From Psychrobacter jeotgali (GTDB lineage: Bacteria > Pseudomonadota > Gammaproteobacteria > Pseudomonadales > Moraxellaceae): a stretch of DNA of 64,000 nt. Below the pieces are notes generated by a model. It saw only the letters and a list, made by a program, of their open reading frames with translations, ran no database searches and was not told the DNA's origin. Shown here piece after piece: positions 27,293 to 36,106 of this stretch. Every line of letters starts with the position of its first letter. The first letter of the stretch is position 1. A program made the position numbers and the translations under genes. Location of the stretch: positions 1,364,001 to 1,428,000 of the forward strand of contig NZ_CAJHAF010000001.1 of the NCBI RefSeq assembly GCF_904846315.1, in the 5' to 3' direction.

Positions 27293-27673
27293 ATGAGTAA
27301 CATCCCAGCAGAACTTAAGTACATTGCCAGCCATGAATGGCTACGTTTAGAAGACGACGGCACCATCACCGTTGGTATTACCGACCATGCACAAGACTTG
27401 CTAGGCGACGTGGTATTCGTTGAATTACCTGATGTCGGCGATACTATCGCTGTTGATGATGAGATCTCAGTGGTTGAGTCAGTAAAAGCGGCCTCTGATG
27501 TTTATGCGCCTTTATCAGGTGAGATTGTTGCTATCAACGAAGCGCTTGAAGACGACCCTGAAATCATCAACACCGACCCTTATGGCGAAGGTTGGTTCTT
27601 TAGAATCAAACCTGACAATATGGATGACTACGAAGCCTTAATGACCGCTGATGAATACGAAAGCGAGCTTTAA
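27293..27673 (+). CDS. gcvH: Glycine cleavage system H protein
   Basis: Lipoyl-carrier protein (126 aa, about the normal 129) that shuttles the aminomethyl group between GcvP, GcvT and the L protein. The lipoylation lysine is in [15 protein letters not shown] near residue 64. The N-terminal [18 protein letters not shown] and the C-terminal [10 protein letters not shown] are standard. A strong TAGGAGAAAACC site precedes the ATG. It lies 118 bases after gcvT, in the same direction and presumably on the riboswitch-controlled message. A small hairpin (TGCAGATA/TATCTGCA, 27727-27756) follows without a T-run. Confidence 0.96.
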   Translation: MSNIPAELKYIASHEWLRLEDDGTITVGITDHAQDLLGDVVFVELPDVGDTIAVDDEISVVESVKAASDVYAPLSGEIVAINEALEDDPEIINTDPYGEGWFFRIKPDNMDDYEALMTADEYESEL

Positions 27674-27907
27674 TTTTTAATTATTGATAAAGCTTATTAA
27701 ATAAAATGATTTATTTATAGCAAAACTGCAGATATTAACCTCGATTGGTATCTGCAACTGCCCCGTACACTTGCTCACTTGAAGCATTGTTTATAACTTT
27801 AATACGTATATCTCTATTCTTTTAAAACTAACTTTTATCCTTTTACCGCCAATAAACCCAAGCATTTATATGATTTTAAGCCTTTAGACTCATAACTTCT
27901 GAAAAAA

Positions 27908-28723
27908 GTGCATAAAACTACCGCTACTCGCATGGATAATACAATGAATTCTGATACTGATAACAACGGTAATGACGATATGGATAAAACTCATTTAGCC
28001 ACGCCGAAACATACGCCGCAGCTTGATGCCTTTCGGCAAGTAGTAGAATCACGGCGCTCAGTACGCCGTTTTACGGACACCCCTATTCCTGATGAAGTTA
28101 TGGCAGAATGCCTGCGCTTAGCTATGCTGGCTCCCAACTCTAGCAATTTGCAGCCGTGGGAGTTTTATGTGATTGATAGCGACCATAAACGCAAAAAAGC
28201 CATCAAAAACTGTATGGGACAAAATGCCGCCAAGACCTCAGCTCGTCTAATCGCTGTCGTCGCACGCACTGATATCTGGCATGACCATGCGCAGCAAATC
28301 TTGCGAGAATATCCGGATAAACCCGTGCCCAAAAAGGTCATAGATTACTATACCAAAGTGGTTGCTTTAGACTTCTTACGCGGCCCTGCCAATGTGGTAT
28401 CAGCAGCCAAGTGGAGCGCTACGCAAGTGTTCAGACGCGCTAAAGGCCCGATCAAATCGCCCTATTATACTTTTGAAGACGTCAAAAACTGGGCGACCAA
28501 TAATACCGCACTAGCTGCTGAAAACCTGATGTTGGCACTGCGAGCGCATGGTTTTGATAGTTGTCCGATGGGCGGCTTTGATGAGCCTGCCATGAAGCGC
28601 TTGCTGGGTCTAGGCGATGAACATCATATCGTCATGATGATCGGTGCGGGCGAGCGTGCTGATAATGGTATTTATAACTCGCAATTTAGATTTAACCAAG
28701 ACCAGTTTGTACATTACGTATAA
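27908..28723 (+). CDS. Nitroreductase-family protein
   Basis: Flavin-dependent oxidoreductase of the nitroreductase superfamily (271 aa as a GTG-start form). The FMN phosphate loop is VVESRRSVRRFTDTPIPDE, and LRLAMLAPNSSNLQPWEFYV is the second family motif. GFDSCPMGGFDE followed by LGLGDEHHIVMMIGAGE completes the pattern. The start is uncertain: GTG at 27908, ATG at 27932 or ATG at 27944; none has a good ribosome site, and the first 35 residues are polar and not conserved-looking. It is inserted between gcvH and gcvP, an unusual place. The natural substrate is unknown; a direct role in glycine metabolism is not implied by the sequence. Confidence 0.85.
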   Translation: MHKTTATRMDNTMNSDTDNNGNDDMDKTHLATPKHTPQLDAFRQVVESRRSVRRFTDTPIPDEVMAECLRLAMLAPNSSNLQPWEFYVIDSDHKRKKAIKNCMGQNAAKTSARLIAVVARTDIWHDHAQQILREYPDKPVPKKVIDYYTKVVALDFLRGPANVVSAAKWSATQVFRRAKGPIKSPYYTFEDVKNWATNNTALAAENLMLALRAHGFDSCPMGGFDEPAMKRLLGLGDEHHIVMMIGAGERADNGIYNSQFRFNQDQFVHYV

Positions 28724-28761
28724 CCGGCTAAATATAGTTAATTCACTATAAAAGTGATGCA

Positions 28762-28849
28762 GGGCTGCTGGGATGAATTTTGCGCAGCCTCGAAACAGCA
28801 TTGAAACAGCATAGCCGCAGCACGCAAGTAAAATTTATACCAGCAGCAC
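28762..28849 (-). repeat. Dispersed palindromic repeat, copy C (inverted, with internal duplication)
   Basis: On the minus strand this 88-bp copy reads GTGCTGCTGGTATAAATTTT, then ACTTGCGTGCTG, through GAGGCTGCGCAAAATT to CCCAGCAGCCC, matching copies A and B. The centre holds two consecutive TGCTGTTTC units absent from the others, explaining the extra length. It lies in the 225-base gap between the nitroreductase and gcvP. Confidence 0.82.
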
Positions 28850-28948
28850 GTTAATATCAACGTATCGATTTTATTCGGTACTGATTATATAACGGGTCAA
28901 AAACTATTAGGGTTAGCCCTTTTACCATAAACTTAATTAAGGACTGTC

Positions 28949-31852
28949 ATGACGATTTCTCAACAACCGACATTCGATACTTTCAAGGGTTTATTTAACG
29001 AGGCGGAGTTTGTCTATCGCCATTTAGGCTCTAATGATAGCAAACAAGCCGAACTGCTAAGCTCAATCGGTTACAGTGATATGGACAGCTTTATCGATGA
29101 TACCGTCCCTGAGCCAGTGCGTTTGCATAAAGATTTGGATCTGCCATTAGCGATGAGTGAGCACGCCGCCCTTGCCAAACTGCGTACTATGGCCGATAAA
29201 ATCACGGTTAACAAAAGCTATATCGGTCAAGGCTATTCGCCAGTGCGCATGCCTGCTGTCATTCAGCGTAATGTGCTGGAAAACCCAGGTTGGTACACTG
29301 CCTACACCCCTTATCAGGCTGAAATTGCCCAAGGCCGCCTAGAGGCGCTGCTTAACTTTCAACAAGTGTGTATTGACCTGACCGGTCTTGAGCTGGCTGG
29401 TGCTTCCCTACTTGACGAGGCGACTGCGGCGGCTGAAGCTATGGCAATGTCAAAGCGAGTAAGCAAAAGTAAATCCGATAAATATTTCGTTGATGAGCGC
29501 ATTTATCCGCAAACGCTAGACGTTATCCGTACTCGCGCCAAATACTTTGGTTGGGAAGTCGTCGTTGGTGATTTTGAACTGGCAAAATCGGGGGATTACT
29601 TTGGCGCTATATTTCAATACGTTGGTAAAGAAGGCGATGTCAAAGATTTAACCGAGGTCATCAGCGCCGTTAAAGAAAACAAGACTTATACCTCTGTGGT
29701 CAGCGATATTATGAGCTTGGTACTATTAAAATCGCCCGCTGAGATGGGCGCTGATATCGCTTTAGGTAGCACCCAGCGCTTCGGTATTCCTATGGGCTTT
29801 GGTGGCCCGCATGCCGCCTACTTTGCTTTTTCAGATAAAGCCAAACGCTCAGCACCGGGGCGTATCATTGGCGTATCAAAAGATGCGCAAGACAATGTGG
29901 CACTGCGTATGGCGCTACAGACTCGTGAGCAGCATATTCGCCGCGAAAAAGCCAACTCCAACATCTGTACTTCACAGGTATTATTAGCCAATTTAGCCGG
30001 CATGTATGCTGTTTATCACGGCCCCACTGGCGTCAAGCGTATTGCTACCCGTATTCATGCCTTTGCTACCGCCTTTGCCGATATTATCAACAACAGTAGC
30101 GATAGCAACGATAGTTTAAGTGTGGTACATGAGCAGTTTTTCGATACGGTAGTGATTGATTGCGGTTCAGAGAAAATGGCGACCCAAATCTTTGAAAACG
30201 CTGATAATGTAGGCTACAACTTATGGCGCATTAATGAGACTAAGCTGGCGGTTGCCTTTAGTGAAACTAGCGATGAAGAGGATTTTAAGGTCTTGACTCA
30301 GCTGTTTGTGAGTAAGTCGCATAGTCTACCTGAAACAGCGACGGTATCGCTTGATGACGCGCACCTGCGTAAAGATGATATCTTGACCCATCCGGTCTTT
30401 AACTCGCACCATACTGAGCATGAAATGCTGCGTTATCTAAAGTCGCTCGAAGATAAAGACTTGGCAATGAACCGCAGTATGATATCGCTAGGTAGCTGTA
30501 CCATGAAGCTTAACGCCACTAGCGAGATGCTGCCTATCACTTGGCCTGAATTTGCTAACATCCATCCTTTTGCTCCGCGCGATCAAGTGGGCGGTTATAT
30601 TGAGATGATTGCGAGCTTACAAGATCAGCTTAAAGCCATTACCGGTTTTGATGAGATCTCTATGCAGCCAAACTCTGGCGCCTCTGGTGAATATGCTGGT
30701 CTGTTGGCCATTCGCCGCTACCACGAGTCTTTGGGTGAGACCAATCGCGATGTCTGCCTGATTCCTATGTCAGCACATGGTACTAACCCCGCTACCGCTA
30801 TGATGATGGGTATGCAAGTGGTGGTGGTCAAAACGGATGGTAACGGTAACGTTGATATTGATGACTTAACTGCTAAATGCGAGGAGCATAGCGAGCGTTT
30901 GGGCGCACTAATGATTACTTACCCTTCAACTCATGGCGTTTTTGAAGAAGGTATCCGTCATATCTGTGATTTGATCCATAAACACGGCGGTCAAGTGTAT
31001 ATGGACGGCGCTAATATGAACGCCCAAGTAGGTGTCATGCAGCCTGCTGACGTGGGCGCTGATGTGCTACACATGAACTTGCATAAAACCTTCTGTATTC
31101 CGCACGGCGGCGGTGGACCGGGTATGGGACCTATCGGTATGCAAGCGCATCTAGCGCCCTTTATCGCCAACCATACGATCAGCCCAGTGTTTAATGCCCA
31201 AAACGACTATTCAGCTGTATCAGCCGCGCCTTATGGTTCAGCAAGCATTTTACCGATATCGTGGATGTATATTGCGATGATGGGCCGTGATGGCTTGCTC
31301 AAAGCAACCGAGCTGGCGTTATTAAATGCCAACTATGTCGCCGATCAGCTCAAAGACGACTATCCTGTCCTTTATGCGGGCAAGAACGGCCGGGTGGCGC
31401 ACGAATGTATTATAGATATTCGTCCGCTAAAAGAAGAGACCGGCATTACTGAGAGCGATATTGCCAAGCGCCTAATGGATTATGGTTTCCACGCGCCGAC
31501 GATGAGCTTCCCGGTAGCGGGAACTTTGATGATTGAGCCCACTGAGTCTGAATCTAAAGAAGAGATTGATCGCTTTATCAGTGCGCTTAAAGCTATCAAA
31601 GCTGAAGCTATGAAAGCCAAAGCCGAGGAAGATGGCTGGACACTAGAAAATAACCCGCTAAAGAATGCCCCGCATACGGCGGCAGTGATTACCAGTAGCG
31701 AATGGGATTATCCATATAGCCGTGATATTGCTGCCTTCCCGCTGCCTTATATCCGTAACAACAAGTTCTGGCCAAGTGTGGGACGGGTTGACGATGTCTA
31801 TGGGGATAAGAATTTGATGTGCTCATGCCCAAGCATTGAGAACTATATGTAG
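28949..31852 (+). CDS. gcvP: Glycine dehydrogenase (decarboxylating), P protein
   Basis: PLP enzyme (967 aa, close to the usual ~957) that decarboxylates glycine and loads the aminomethyl group on GcvH-lipoate. It is the fused single-chain form. The N-terminal half begins with FVYRHLGSNDSKQAELLSSIGY, and the C-terminal half contains the PLP lysine in MNLHKTFCIPHGGGGPGMGP near residue 712. SLGSCTMKLNATSEMLPITW and QPNSGASGEYAGLLAIRRYH are further landmarks. TTAAGGA precedes the ATG. It is separated from the nitroreductase by 225 bases containing repeat copy C, so it may have an additional promoter. A strong terminator follows at 31893-31923. Confidence 0.97.
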   Translation: MTISQQPTFDTFKGLFNEAEFVYRHLGSNDSKQAELLSSIGYSDMDSFIDDTVPEPVRLHKDLDLPLAMSEHAALAKLRTMADKITVNKSYIGQGYSPVRMPAVIQRNVLENPGWYTAYTPYQAEIAQGRLEALLNFQQVCIDLTGLELAGASLLDEATAAAEAMAMSKRVSKSKSDKYFVDERIYPQTLDVIRTRAKYFGWEVVVGDFELAKSGDYFGAIFQYVGKEGDVKDLTEVISAVKENKTYTSVVSDIMSLVLLKSPAEMGADIALGSTQRFGIPMGFGGPHAAYFAFSDKAKRSAPGRIIGVSKDAQDNVALRMALQTREQHIRREKANSNICTSQVLLANLAGMYAVYHGPTGVKRIATRIHAFATAFADIINNSSDSNDSLSVVHEQFFDTVVIDCGSEKMATQIFENADNVGYNLWRINETKLAVAFSETSDEEDFKVLTQLFVSKSHSLPETATVSLDDAHLRKDDILTHPVFNSHHTEHEMLRYLKSLEDKDLAMNRSMISLGSCTMKLNATSEMLPITWPEFANIHPFAPRDQVGGYIEMIASLQDQLKAITGFDEISMQPNSGASGEYAGLLAIRRYHESLGETNRDVCLIPMSAHGTNPATAMMMGMQVVVVKTDGNGNVDIDDLTAKCEEHSERLGALMITYPSTHGVFEEGIRHICDLIHKHGGQVYMDGANMNAQVGVMQPADVGADVLHMNLHKTFCIPHGGGGPGMGPIGMQAHLAPFIANHTISPVFNAQNDYSAVSAAPYGSASILPISWMYIAMMGRDGLLKATELALLNANYVADQLKDDYPVLYAGKNGRVAHECIIDIRPLKEETGITESDIAKRLMDYGFHAPTMSFPVAGTLMIEPTESESKEEIDRFISALKAIKAEAMKAKAEEDGWTLENNPLKNAPHTAAVITSSEWDYPYSRDIAAFPLPYIRNNKFWPSVGRVDDVYGDKNLMCSCPSIENYM

Positions 31853-31892
31853 AATGATTGGTAAAATCTAAAACGTATTTAAATTATAAATT

Positions 31893-31923
31893 AGCCTTCA
31901 AATCACTGGTTTGAAGGCTTTTT
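31893..31923 (+). terminator. Rho-independent terminator of gcvP
   Basis: AGCCTTCAAA and TTTGAAGGCT form a perfect ten-base stem with a seven-base loop, followed by a T-run, 41 bases past the gcvP stop. Confidence 0.9.
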
Positions 31924-32028
31924 CATAAGCCCTTATTCAGCACAATATTCATAAGTTGTTATAATATGACATGATAAAGCCAACTTAGCTTATCATTAAT
32001 AAATGTCATCGTAATGGAATAACATATT

Positions 32029-32754
32029 GTGGTTCTCTCTTCTTTGCTGTCTAATTCTTCTTTTCTTAGTAACGACAATTCCTCTAGCAGTTATGATCCC
32101 TCAAAACCTTTTGTGGTTCTAATCCATGGCTTGCACCAAAGTGCCCGCACCATGAGCCCTTTGGCGGCTCAACTTCAAAGTAAAGGCTTCTCTACTTATC
32201 AGCATGATTACGACAGCCTAGGTGAAACCCTCGATCAGCATAGCGACAACTTACATACTTGGCTTGTAGACCACCGCGATCCCAAGGTGCCTATTAATTT
32301 TGTCGGGCACAGCTTAGGCGGTCTGGTAGTCAGGAATTTTATTACCCGCTATCCTCAGTGGAACATTGGACGCTGCGTAACGCTTGGCACCCCGCATACC
32401 GGCAGTATCAAGGCGAAATATATAAAAGACTTAATACCACCCCTTATAGGTAAGTCGTACGAGCAATCTTTGGATGGTAATATAGCGCCGCTAGAAGAAG
32501 ACATTTGTATGGGGGTTATTGCCGGTGATGCGCCTGATAATTTTAGTCAAATTGTATTGATATATCATGAGCATCAGGCTAAATTAGCCGTAGATGAGCG
32601 CGCGCATGATGGGGCAGTTTTTGTCTATGAGACTTTGCTGCCCAATGCCGCCGACCATATTATTCTACCGGTTTCGCACATGGAGATGCTGATAGATGAT
32701 GAGGTCGCTCAGCAAACGGCTTACTTTATACGTCATGGCAAGTTTGATAGGTAG
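32029..32754 (+). CDS. Alpha/beta-fold hydrolase (first of a tandem pair)
   Basis: Serine hydrolase of the lipase/esterase-like alpha/beta fold (241 aa). The oxyanion HG motif is VVLIHGLHQS, the nucleophile elbow is NFVGHSLGGLVVRNF, and CVTLGTPHTGS is typical of triacylglycerol-lipase-like and PGAP1-like proteins. The acid is probably the Asp in ERAHDGAVFV and the catalytic His is in LPVSHMEML. The start is GTG with GGAA upstream; no nearer ATG exists. No clear signal peptide is present. The next gene is a paralogue with the same length and motifs, 52 bases away, indicating tandem duplication. The substrate is unknown. Confidence 0.82.
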   Translation: MVLSSLLSNSSFLSNDNSSSSYDPSKPFVVLIHGLHQSARTMSPLAAQLQSKGFSTYQHDYDSLGETLDQHSDNLHTWLVDHRDPKVPINFVGHSLGGLVVRNFITRYPQWNIGRCVTLGTPHTGSIKAKYIKDLIPPLIGKSYEQSLDGNIAPLEEDICMGVIAGDAPDNFSQIVLIYHEHQAKLAVDERAHDGAVFVYETLLPNAADHIILPVSHMEMLIDDEVAQQTAYFIRHGKFDR

Positions 32755-32806
32755 CTTTTAAAATCATTGAAATTACACTGGATGCTAAGTAACAATATTA
32801 AGTACT

Positions 32807-33532
32807 GTGAATCGCTCATTAATAAACCAATTATCGTTAACGGCTTTGGATAATACTATGCACAAAAAGAATCGGGTAATTCTTATTCACGGCCTACATC
32901 AAGCGCCGTTTATCATGAGCCTGATGGCAAAGCGCCTGCAGGCACAAGGATTTGCTACCCATCAGTATGGTTACCGCAGTATGCGCGATGGCATTAAAAC
33001 CAATAGCGCACGTCTAAATAGTTGGCTTGAGAACAATCATAATCCTGATCAGCCTCTATATCTCGTTGCTCATAGCTTGGGTGGTTTGATTATTCGTGAT
33101 TTTGTGCATAGCTATCCACACTGGCAGATTGGGCGCTGCGTGACGCTTGGTACGCCGCATGCTGGAAGTGTCTGCGCTGATTATATTTGGCAACTTATGC
33201 CAGCAGTCGTAGGCAAGTCTTACGAGCAAGCTTTGGATGGAACCGTTGCGCCTTTGCCTGAACATATAGAGCTTGGCGTAATCGCTGGCAATAAACCTAA
33301 GGGGTTGGGACAACCCTTTTTATCCTATCATAACCATAAACTAAAAAAATCAGCTGAGGAATTAACAGCAGAACAACTCGCCCATGATGGTACAGTTTAT
33401 GTGTCAGAAACCCAGCTTGAAGAAGCTAGCGATCATATTATTATGCCTGTCACCCATACTGGCATGCTGGTCAATAAAAACGTAGCTGCACAAACCGCGC
33501 ATTTCTTAAAGCATGGAGCATTTCAGCGTTAG
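32807..33532 (+). CDS. Alpha/beta-fold hydrolase (second of a tandem pair)
   Basis: Paralogue of the preceding gene (241 aa from a GTG at 32807; an ATG at 32858 would give 224 aa and is equally possible). Shared segments include LIHGLHQAPFIMS, HSLGGLIIRDF, IGRCVTLGTPHAGS, VGKSYEQALDG and a final DHIIMPVTHTGML with the catalytic His. The residue before the nucleophile elbow is Ala (VAHSLGG) rather than Gly. The middle of the protein differs most from its twin, so substrate preference has probably diverged. It is convergent with rnd, whose stop lies 30 bases away, and no terminator stem separates them. Confidence 0.82.
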   Translation: MNRSLINQLSLTALDNTMHKKNRVILIHGLHQAPFIMSLMAKRLQAQGFATHQYGYRSMRDGIKTNSARLNSWLENNHNPDQPLYLVAHSLGGLIIRDFVHSYPHWQIGRCVTLGTPHAGSVCADYIWQLMPAVVGKSYEQALDGTVAPLPEHIELGVIAGNKPKGLGQPFLSYHNHKLKKSAEELTAEQLAHDGTVYVSETQLEEASDHIIMPVTHTGMLVNKNVAAQTAHFLKHGAFQR

Positions 33533-33562
33533 AGTATTAGGTCTCAAGCAAAAAACCACGCC

Positions 33563-34879
33563 TTATCCTTTAGCGTTTACCAGACCCATGCCTTGCTGCA
33601 ACTCCTCTTTATGAGCTTCAATCACCGGCATTAAAGTTTGCGTCACCCATTCATAACGCCAGCCCTTTAAGCCTTCAGGTAAGTCCGCCAAATCCTTATC
33701 TAGCGCAATAACCTCATACAATTGACCCAGCCATTTTTTACGCATGAGGACGTTGGCCGGTACGCCAAGATGCTCAGCTTGCTCCTTTAGCGCTTGCTGT
33801 ACCGCTTTTGATAATGCTTTATTTTTGGAGCGATAAGGCGGCACCAAACAAGCCGGGTGCTCAGCAAAGGCCATATCTTTTGCCTCTTTGATTACTTTAA
33901 GTAGCTCTTCGCCATAAAGCCGTAGCGTACTGCGGTGCATACTGGTCTTATGCGCAAGCTCACGCATGTTTTTGGGATTTTCAGTAATCACCTCGCGAAC
34001 AGCTTGTTTTTTGATTATAAAAGTCCGCGGCTGGTTGGTCGCCCGTGCCAGCTCTTCTCGCCAAGTCGCCACCGCTTGCAAAACCGCCATTTGCTGGGAG
34101 TTATAACGATAATCCGCCATAGTCAGATACATAGCATCGTCTTCAATGTGCTGCGCTTCATATAACTCACTGGCATACAGCTGACAATCTTCCCACACAT
34201 AATCATATAAGCCTTGCTGTTTTAGCTCATATTCTAAGCTTAGATATAACGCTGGCAAAAAGCGCACATCGTCAATCGCATACTGCTCTTGCTCATCCGA
34301 TAGCGGTCTTTGTAGCCAATCAGACTGACTTTGCTCTTTATCAATATGCATATCTAGCTGATCATCAAGCGCTTGCTGATAACCCATTTGCAATTGCCCA
34401 GTCAGATAAGACAAAGCAATCTGAGTATCAAAGATATTGGTCAATGGCGGACAGCCAGATAGCAGATAAAATATCCCTAAATCCTCACCACAAGCATGCC
34501 AAATAGCAATATCTACCTCAGTAAGCGCCCGCCAAAAATCGGCTAATTGCAGCTTAGGCGCATCTAGTAGATAAATATGATCGCCAATGTTGAGCTGAAC
34601 CAAAGCTAGGCGCGGATAATAAGTATCGCGCTTAATAAATTCAGTATCCAAAGCCACGCGCCCGCAACTCTCCAGCGCCTCAATGACTTCATCCAGCTGA
34701 TATTGCTCTTTGATCCAAGTCACTGGCACTTCATCGGCGATATCTAATAGCGCATCAATATCAGGCTCATTAGGAATGCCGGATAAAGGTTGCGCTGGTA
34801 AGGTGGATTCGGACGAAAAGTCATCGTCAGCAATTGAAGCGTTATCTTGAAACATAGTAGCGGAGGAAGGGTTTGACAC
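33563..34879 (-). CDS. rnd: Ribonuclease D
   Basis: 3'-5' exoribonuclease trimming tRNA and other stable RNA precursors (438 aa, longer than the ~375 aa E. coli enzyme because of N- and C-terminal additions). The DEDD catalytic residues are in VALDTEFIKRDTYYPRL (Asp, Glu), AIWHACGEDLGIFYL (Asp) and the Exo III motif EEQEQYAIDDVRFLPAL. This motif carries the Tyr spaced from Asp as in DEDDy nucleases. An HRDC domain follows (QMAVLQAVATWREELARATNQ). The first 45 residues are acidic and likely disordered. It lies 64 bases downstream of recR on the same strand. Confidence 0.92.
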   Translation of the reverse strand: MSNPSSATMFQDNASIADDDFSSESTLPAQPLSGIPNEPDIDALLDIADEVPVTWIKEQYQLDEVIEALESCGRVALDTEFIKRDTYYPRLALVQLNIGDHIYLLDAPKLQLADFWRALTEVDIAIWHACGEDLGIFYLLSGCPPLTNIFDTQIALSYLTGQLQMGYQQALDDQLDMHIDKEQSQSDWLQRPLSDEQEQYAIDDVRFLPALYLSLEYELKQQGLYDYVWEDCQLYASELYEAQHIEDDAMYLTMADYRYNSQQMAVLQAVATWREELARATNQPRTFIIKKQAVREVITENPKNMRELAHKTSMHRSTLRLYGEELLKVIKEAKDMAFAEHPACLVPPYRSKNKALSKAVQQALKEQAEHLGVPANVLMRKKWLGQLYEVIALDKDLADLPEGLKGWRYEWVTQTLMPVIEAHKEELQQGMGLVNAKG

Positions 34880-34943
34880 GGGCAGATACCTGCTTAAATA
34901 AAATGAATAGATTAAAGAATTTAAATACTATAAGATTAAAATA

Positions 34944-35537
34944 CTATAAGAAAGAGCGGTTTTGTAGCGCCTGCCCCAAGGTCATACTATCGAGATATTC
35001 AAGCTCACCGCCCATAGGTACGCCTTGAGCTAAACGAGTGACCTTTTTGACATGGCGGCTTACCGCTTCACTAATAAAGTGTGCGGTTGTCTGACCCTCA
35101 ACGGTAGTCCCGGTTGCTAGTATTAATTCTTCGACCGGCTCTTGTTTGACTCGCCATACCAGCTGATCAATATTCAAATCATCAGCATTGATACCATCAA
35201 TCGGTGATAAGTGACCACCTAAGACAAAATAACGTCCACGGTAACCGGCGGTCTGTTCAATCGCCATCACATCAGCGGCGGTTTCAACCACACATAACAG
35301 GCTATCATCCCGCCTCGGGTCTTGGCACAGTGGACAGATATTATCATCACTAAAGCTATGACAGCGCTGACACTCAACGATATCACGCATAGCTTCATCG
35401 AGCGCTTGCGCGAGCGCCATACCTTGAGGACGTTTTTTAGTTAGTAGATGCAGCGCCATACGCTGGGCACTCTTTTGTCCCACACCCGGTAGCACCCGTA
35501 GTTGTTTAACCAGCTGATCAAATTTGGCAGTAAGCAA
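34944..35537 (-). CDS. recR: Recombination mediator protein RecR
   Basis: Zinc-finger and TOPRIM protein (197 aa, near the standard 201) that works with RecF/RecO to load RecA at gaps. The helix-hairpin-helix is [20 protein letters not shown]. The zinc-site cysteines are in [17 protein letters not shown], and the TOPRIM domain begins [18 protein letters not shown] and includes [15 protein letters not shown]. The start codon is TTG, set by AAAGGA seven to eight bases before it; no ATG is nearby. The gene follows ybaB by 113 bases, the usual order, although dnaX is absent from this neighbourhood. Confidence 0.95.
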   Translation of the reverse strand: MLTAKFDQLVKQLRVLPGVGQKSAQRMALHLLTKKRPQGMALAQALDEAMRDIVECQRCHSFSDDNICPLCQDPRRDDSLLCVVETAADVMAIEQTAGYRGRYFVLGGHLSPIDGINADDLNIDQLVWRVKQEPVEELILATGTTVEGQTTAHFISEAVSRHVKKVTRLAQGVPMGGELEYLDSMTLGQALQNRSFL

Positions 35538-35650
35538 ATGATTATCCTTTATTCATATAGCAAAAGCGTAGCTATAAAAATGGGGTCGTATCCTATAGAT
35601 AACAACCCCTTTTTACGGTAAAAACCAGTATTTAGCGCAGAGTCATCGGC

Positions 35651-35980
35651 TTAAAACAGACCTTGCATACCTGGTGGTAAACCCATGCCTGAGGTCGCGC
35701 CAGCCATAGTTTCTTCATACAATTCATCGGCTTGACGAACCGCATCATTGATAGCGGCAGCGATTAAGTCTTCAATCATATCCGGCTCGTCCTCTAAAAG
35801 ACTAGGATCAATACTGAGACGCTTGACCACGTGACGACCGGTCATGGTCACTTTAACCAGACCACTACCCGCTTCAGCTTGTACTTCTTTGTTAGCCAGC
35901 TCTTTTTTTGCCGTTTCAACATTAGCTTCAACCTTCTTTTGCATGGTTTGGGCTTGTTGCATTAATGCTTGAATATTCAT
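35651..35980 (-). CDS. YbaB/EbfC nucleoid-associated protein
   Basis: Small DNA-binding nucleoid protein (109 aa, the same length as E. coli YbaB). [18 protein letters not shown] is the first helix, [20 protein letters not shown] the sheet, and a Met/Gly-rich tail ([14 protein letters not shown]) ends the protein, all typical. It lies upstream of recR as in most bacteria. The upstream intergenic stretch (35981-36106) is rich in repeated TGATAA words without a clear promoter. Confidence 0.93.
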   Translation of the reverse strand: MNIQALMQQAQTMQKKVEANVETAKKELANKEVQAEAGSGLVKVTMTGRHVVKRLSIDPSLLEDEPDMIEDLIAAAINDAVRQADELYEETMAGATSGMGLPPGMQGLF

Positions 35981-36106
35981 AATTGCCTCTTTATTGCATG
36001 ATGATAAATGTAAGGTGGTAATGATAAAAAGTGATAATGATAAATGGGTAGTAATAAGCGCTTGATAATAAAAACACTATGTTAACAGCCAATTATACCG
36101 TTAATG

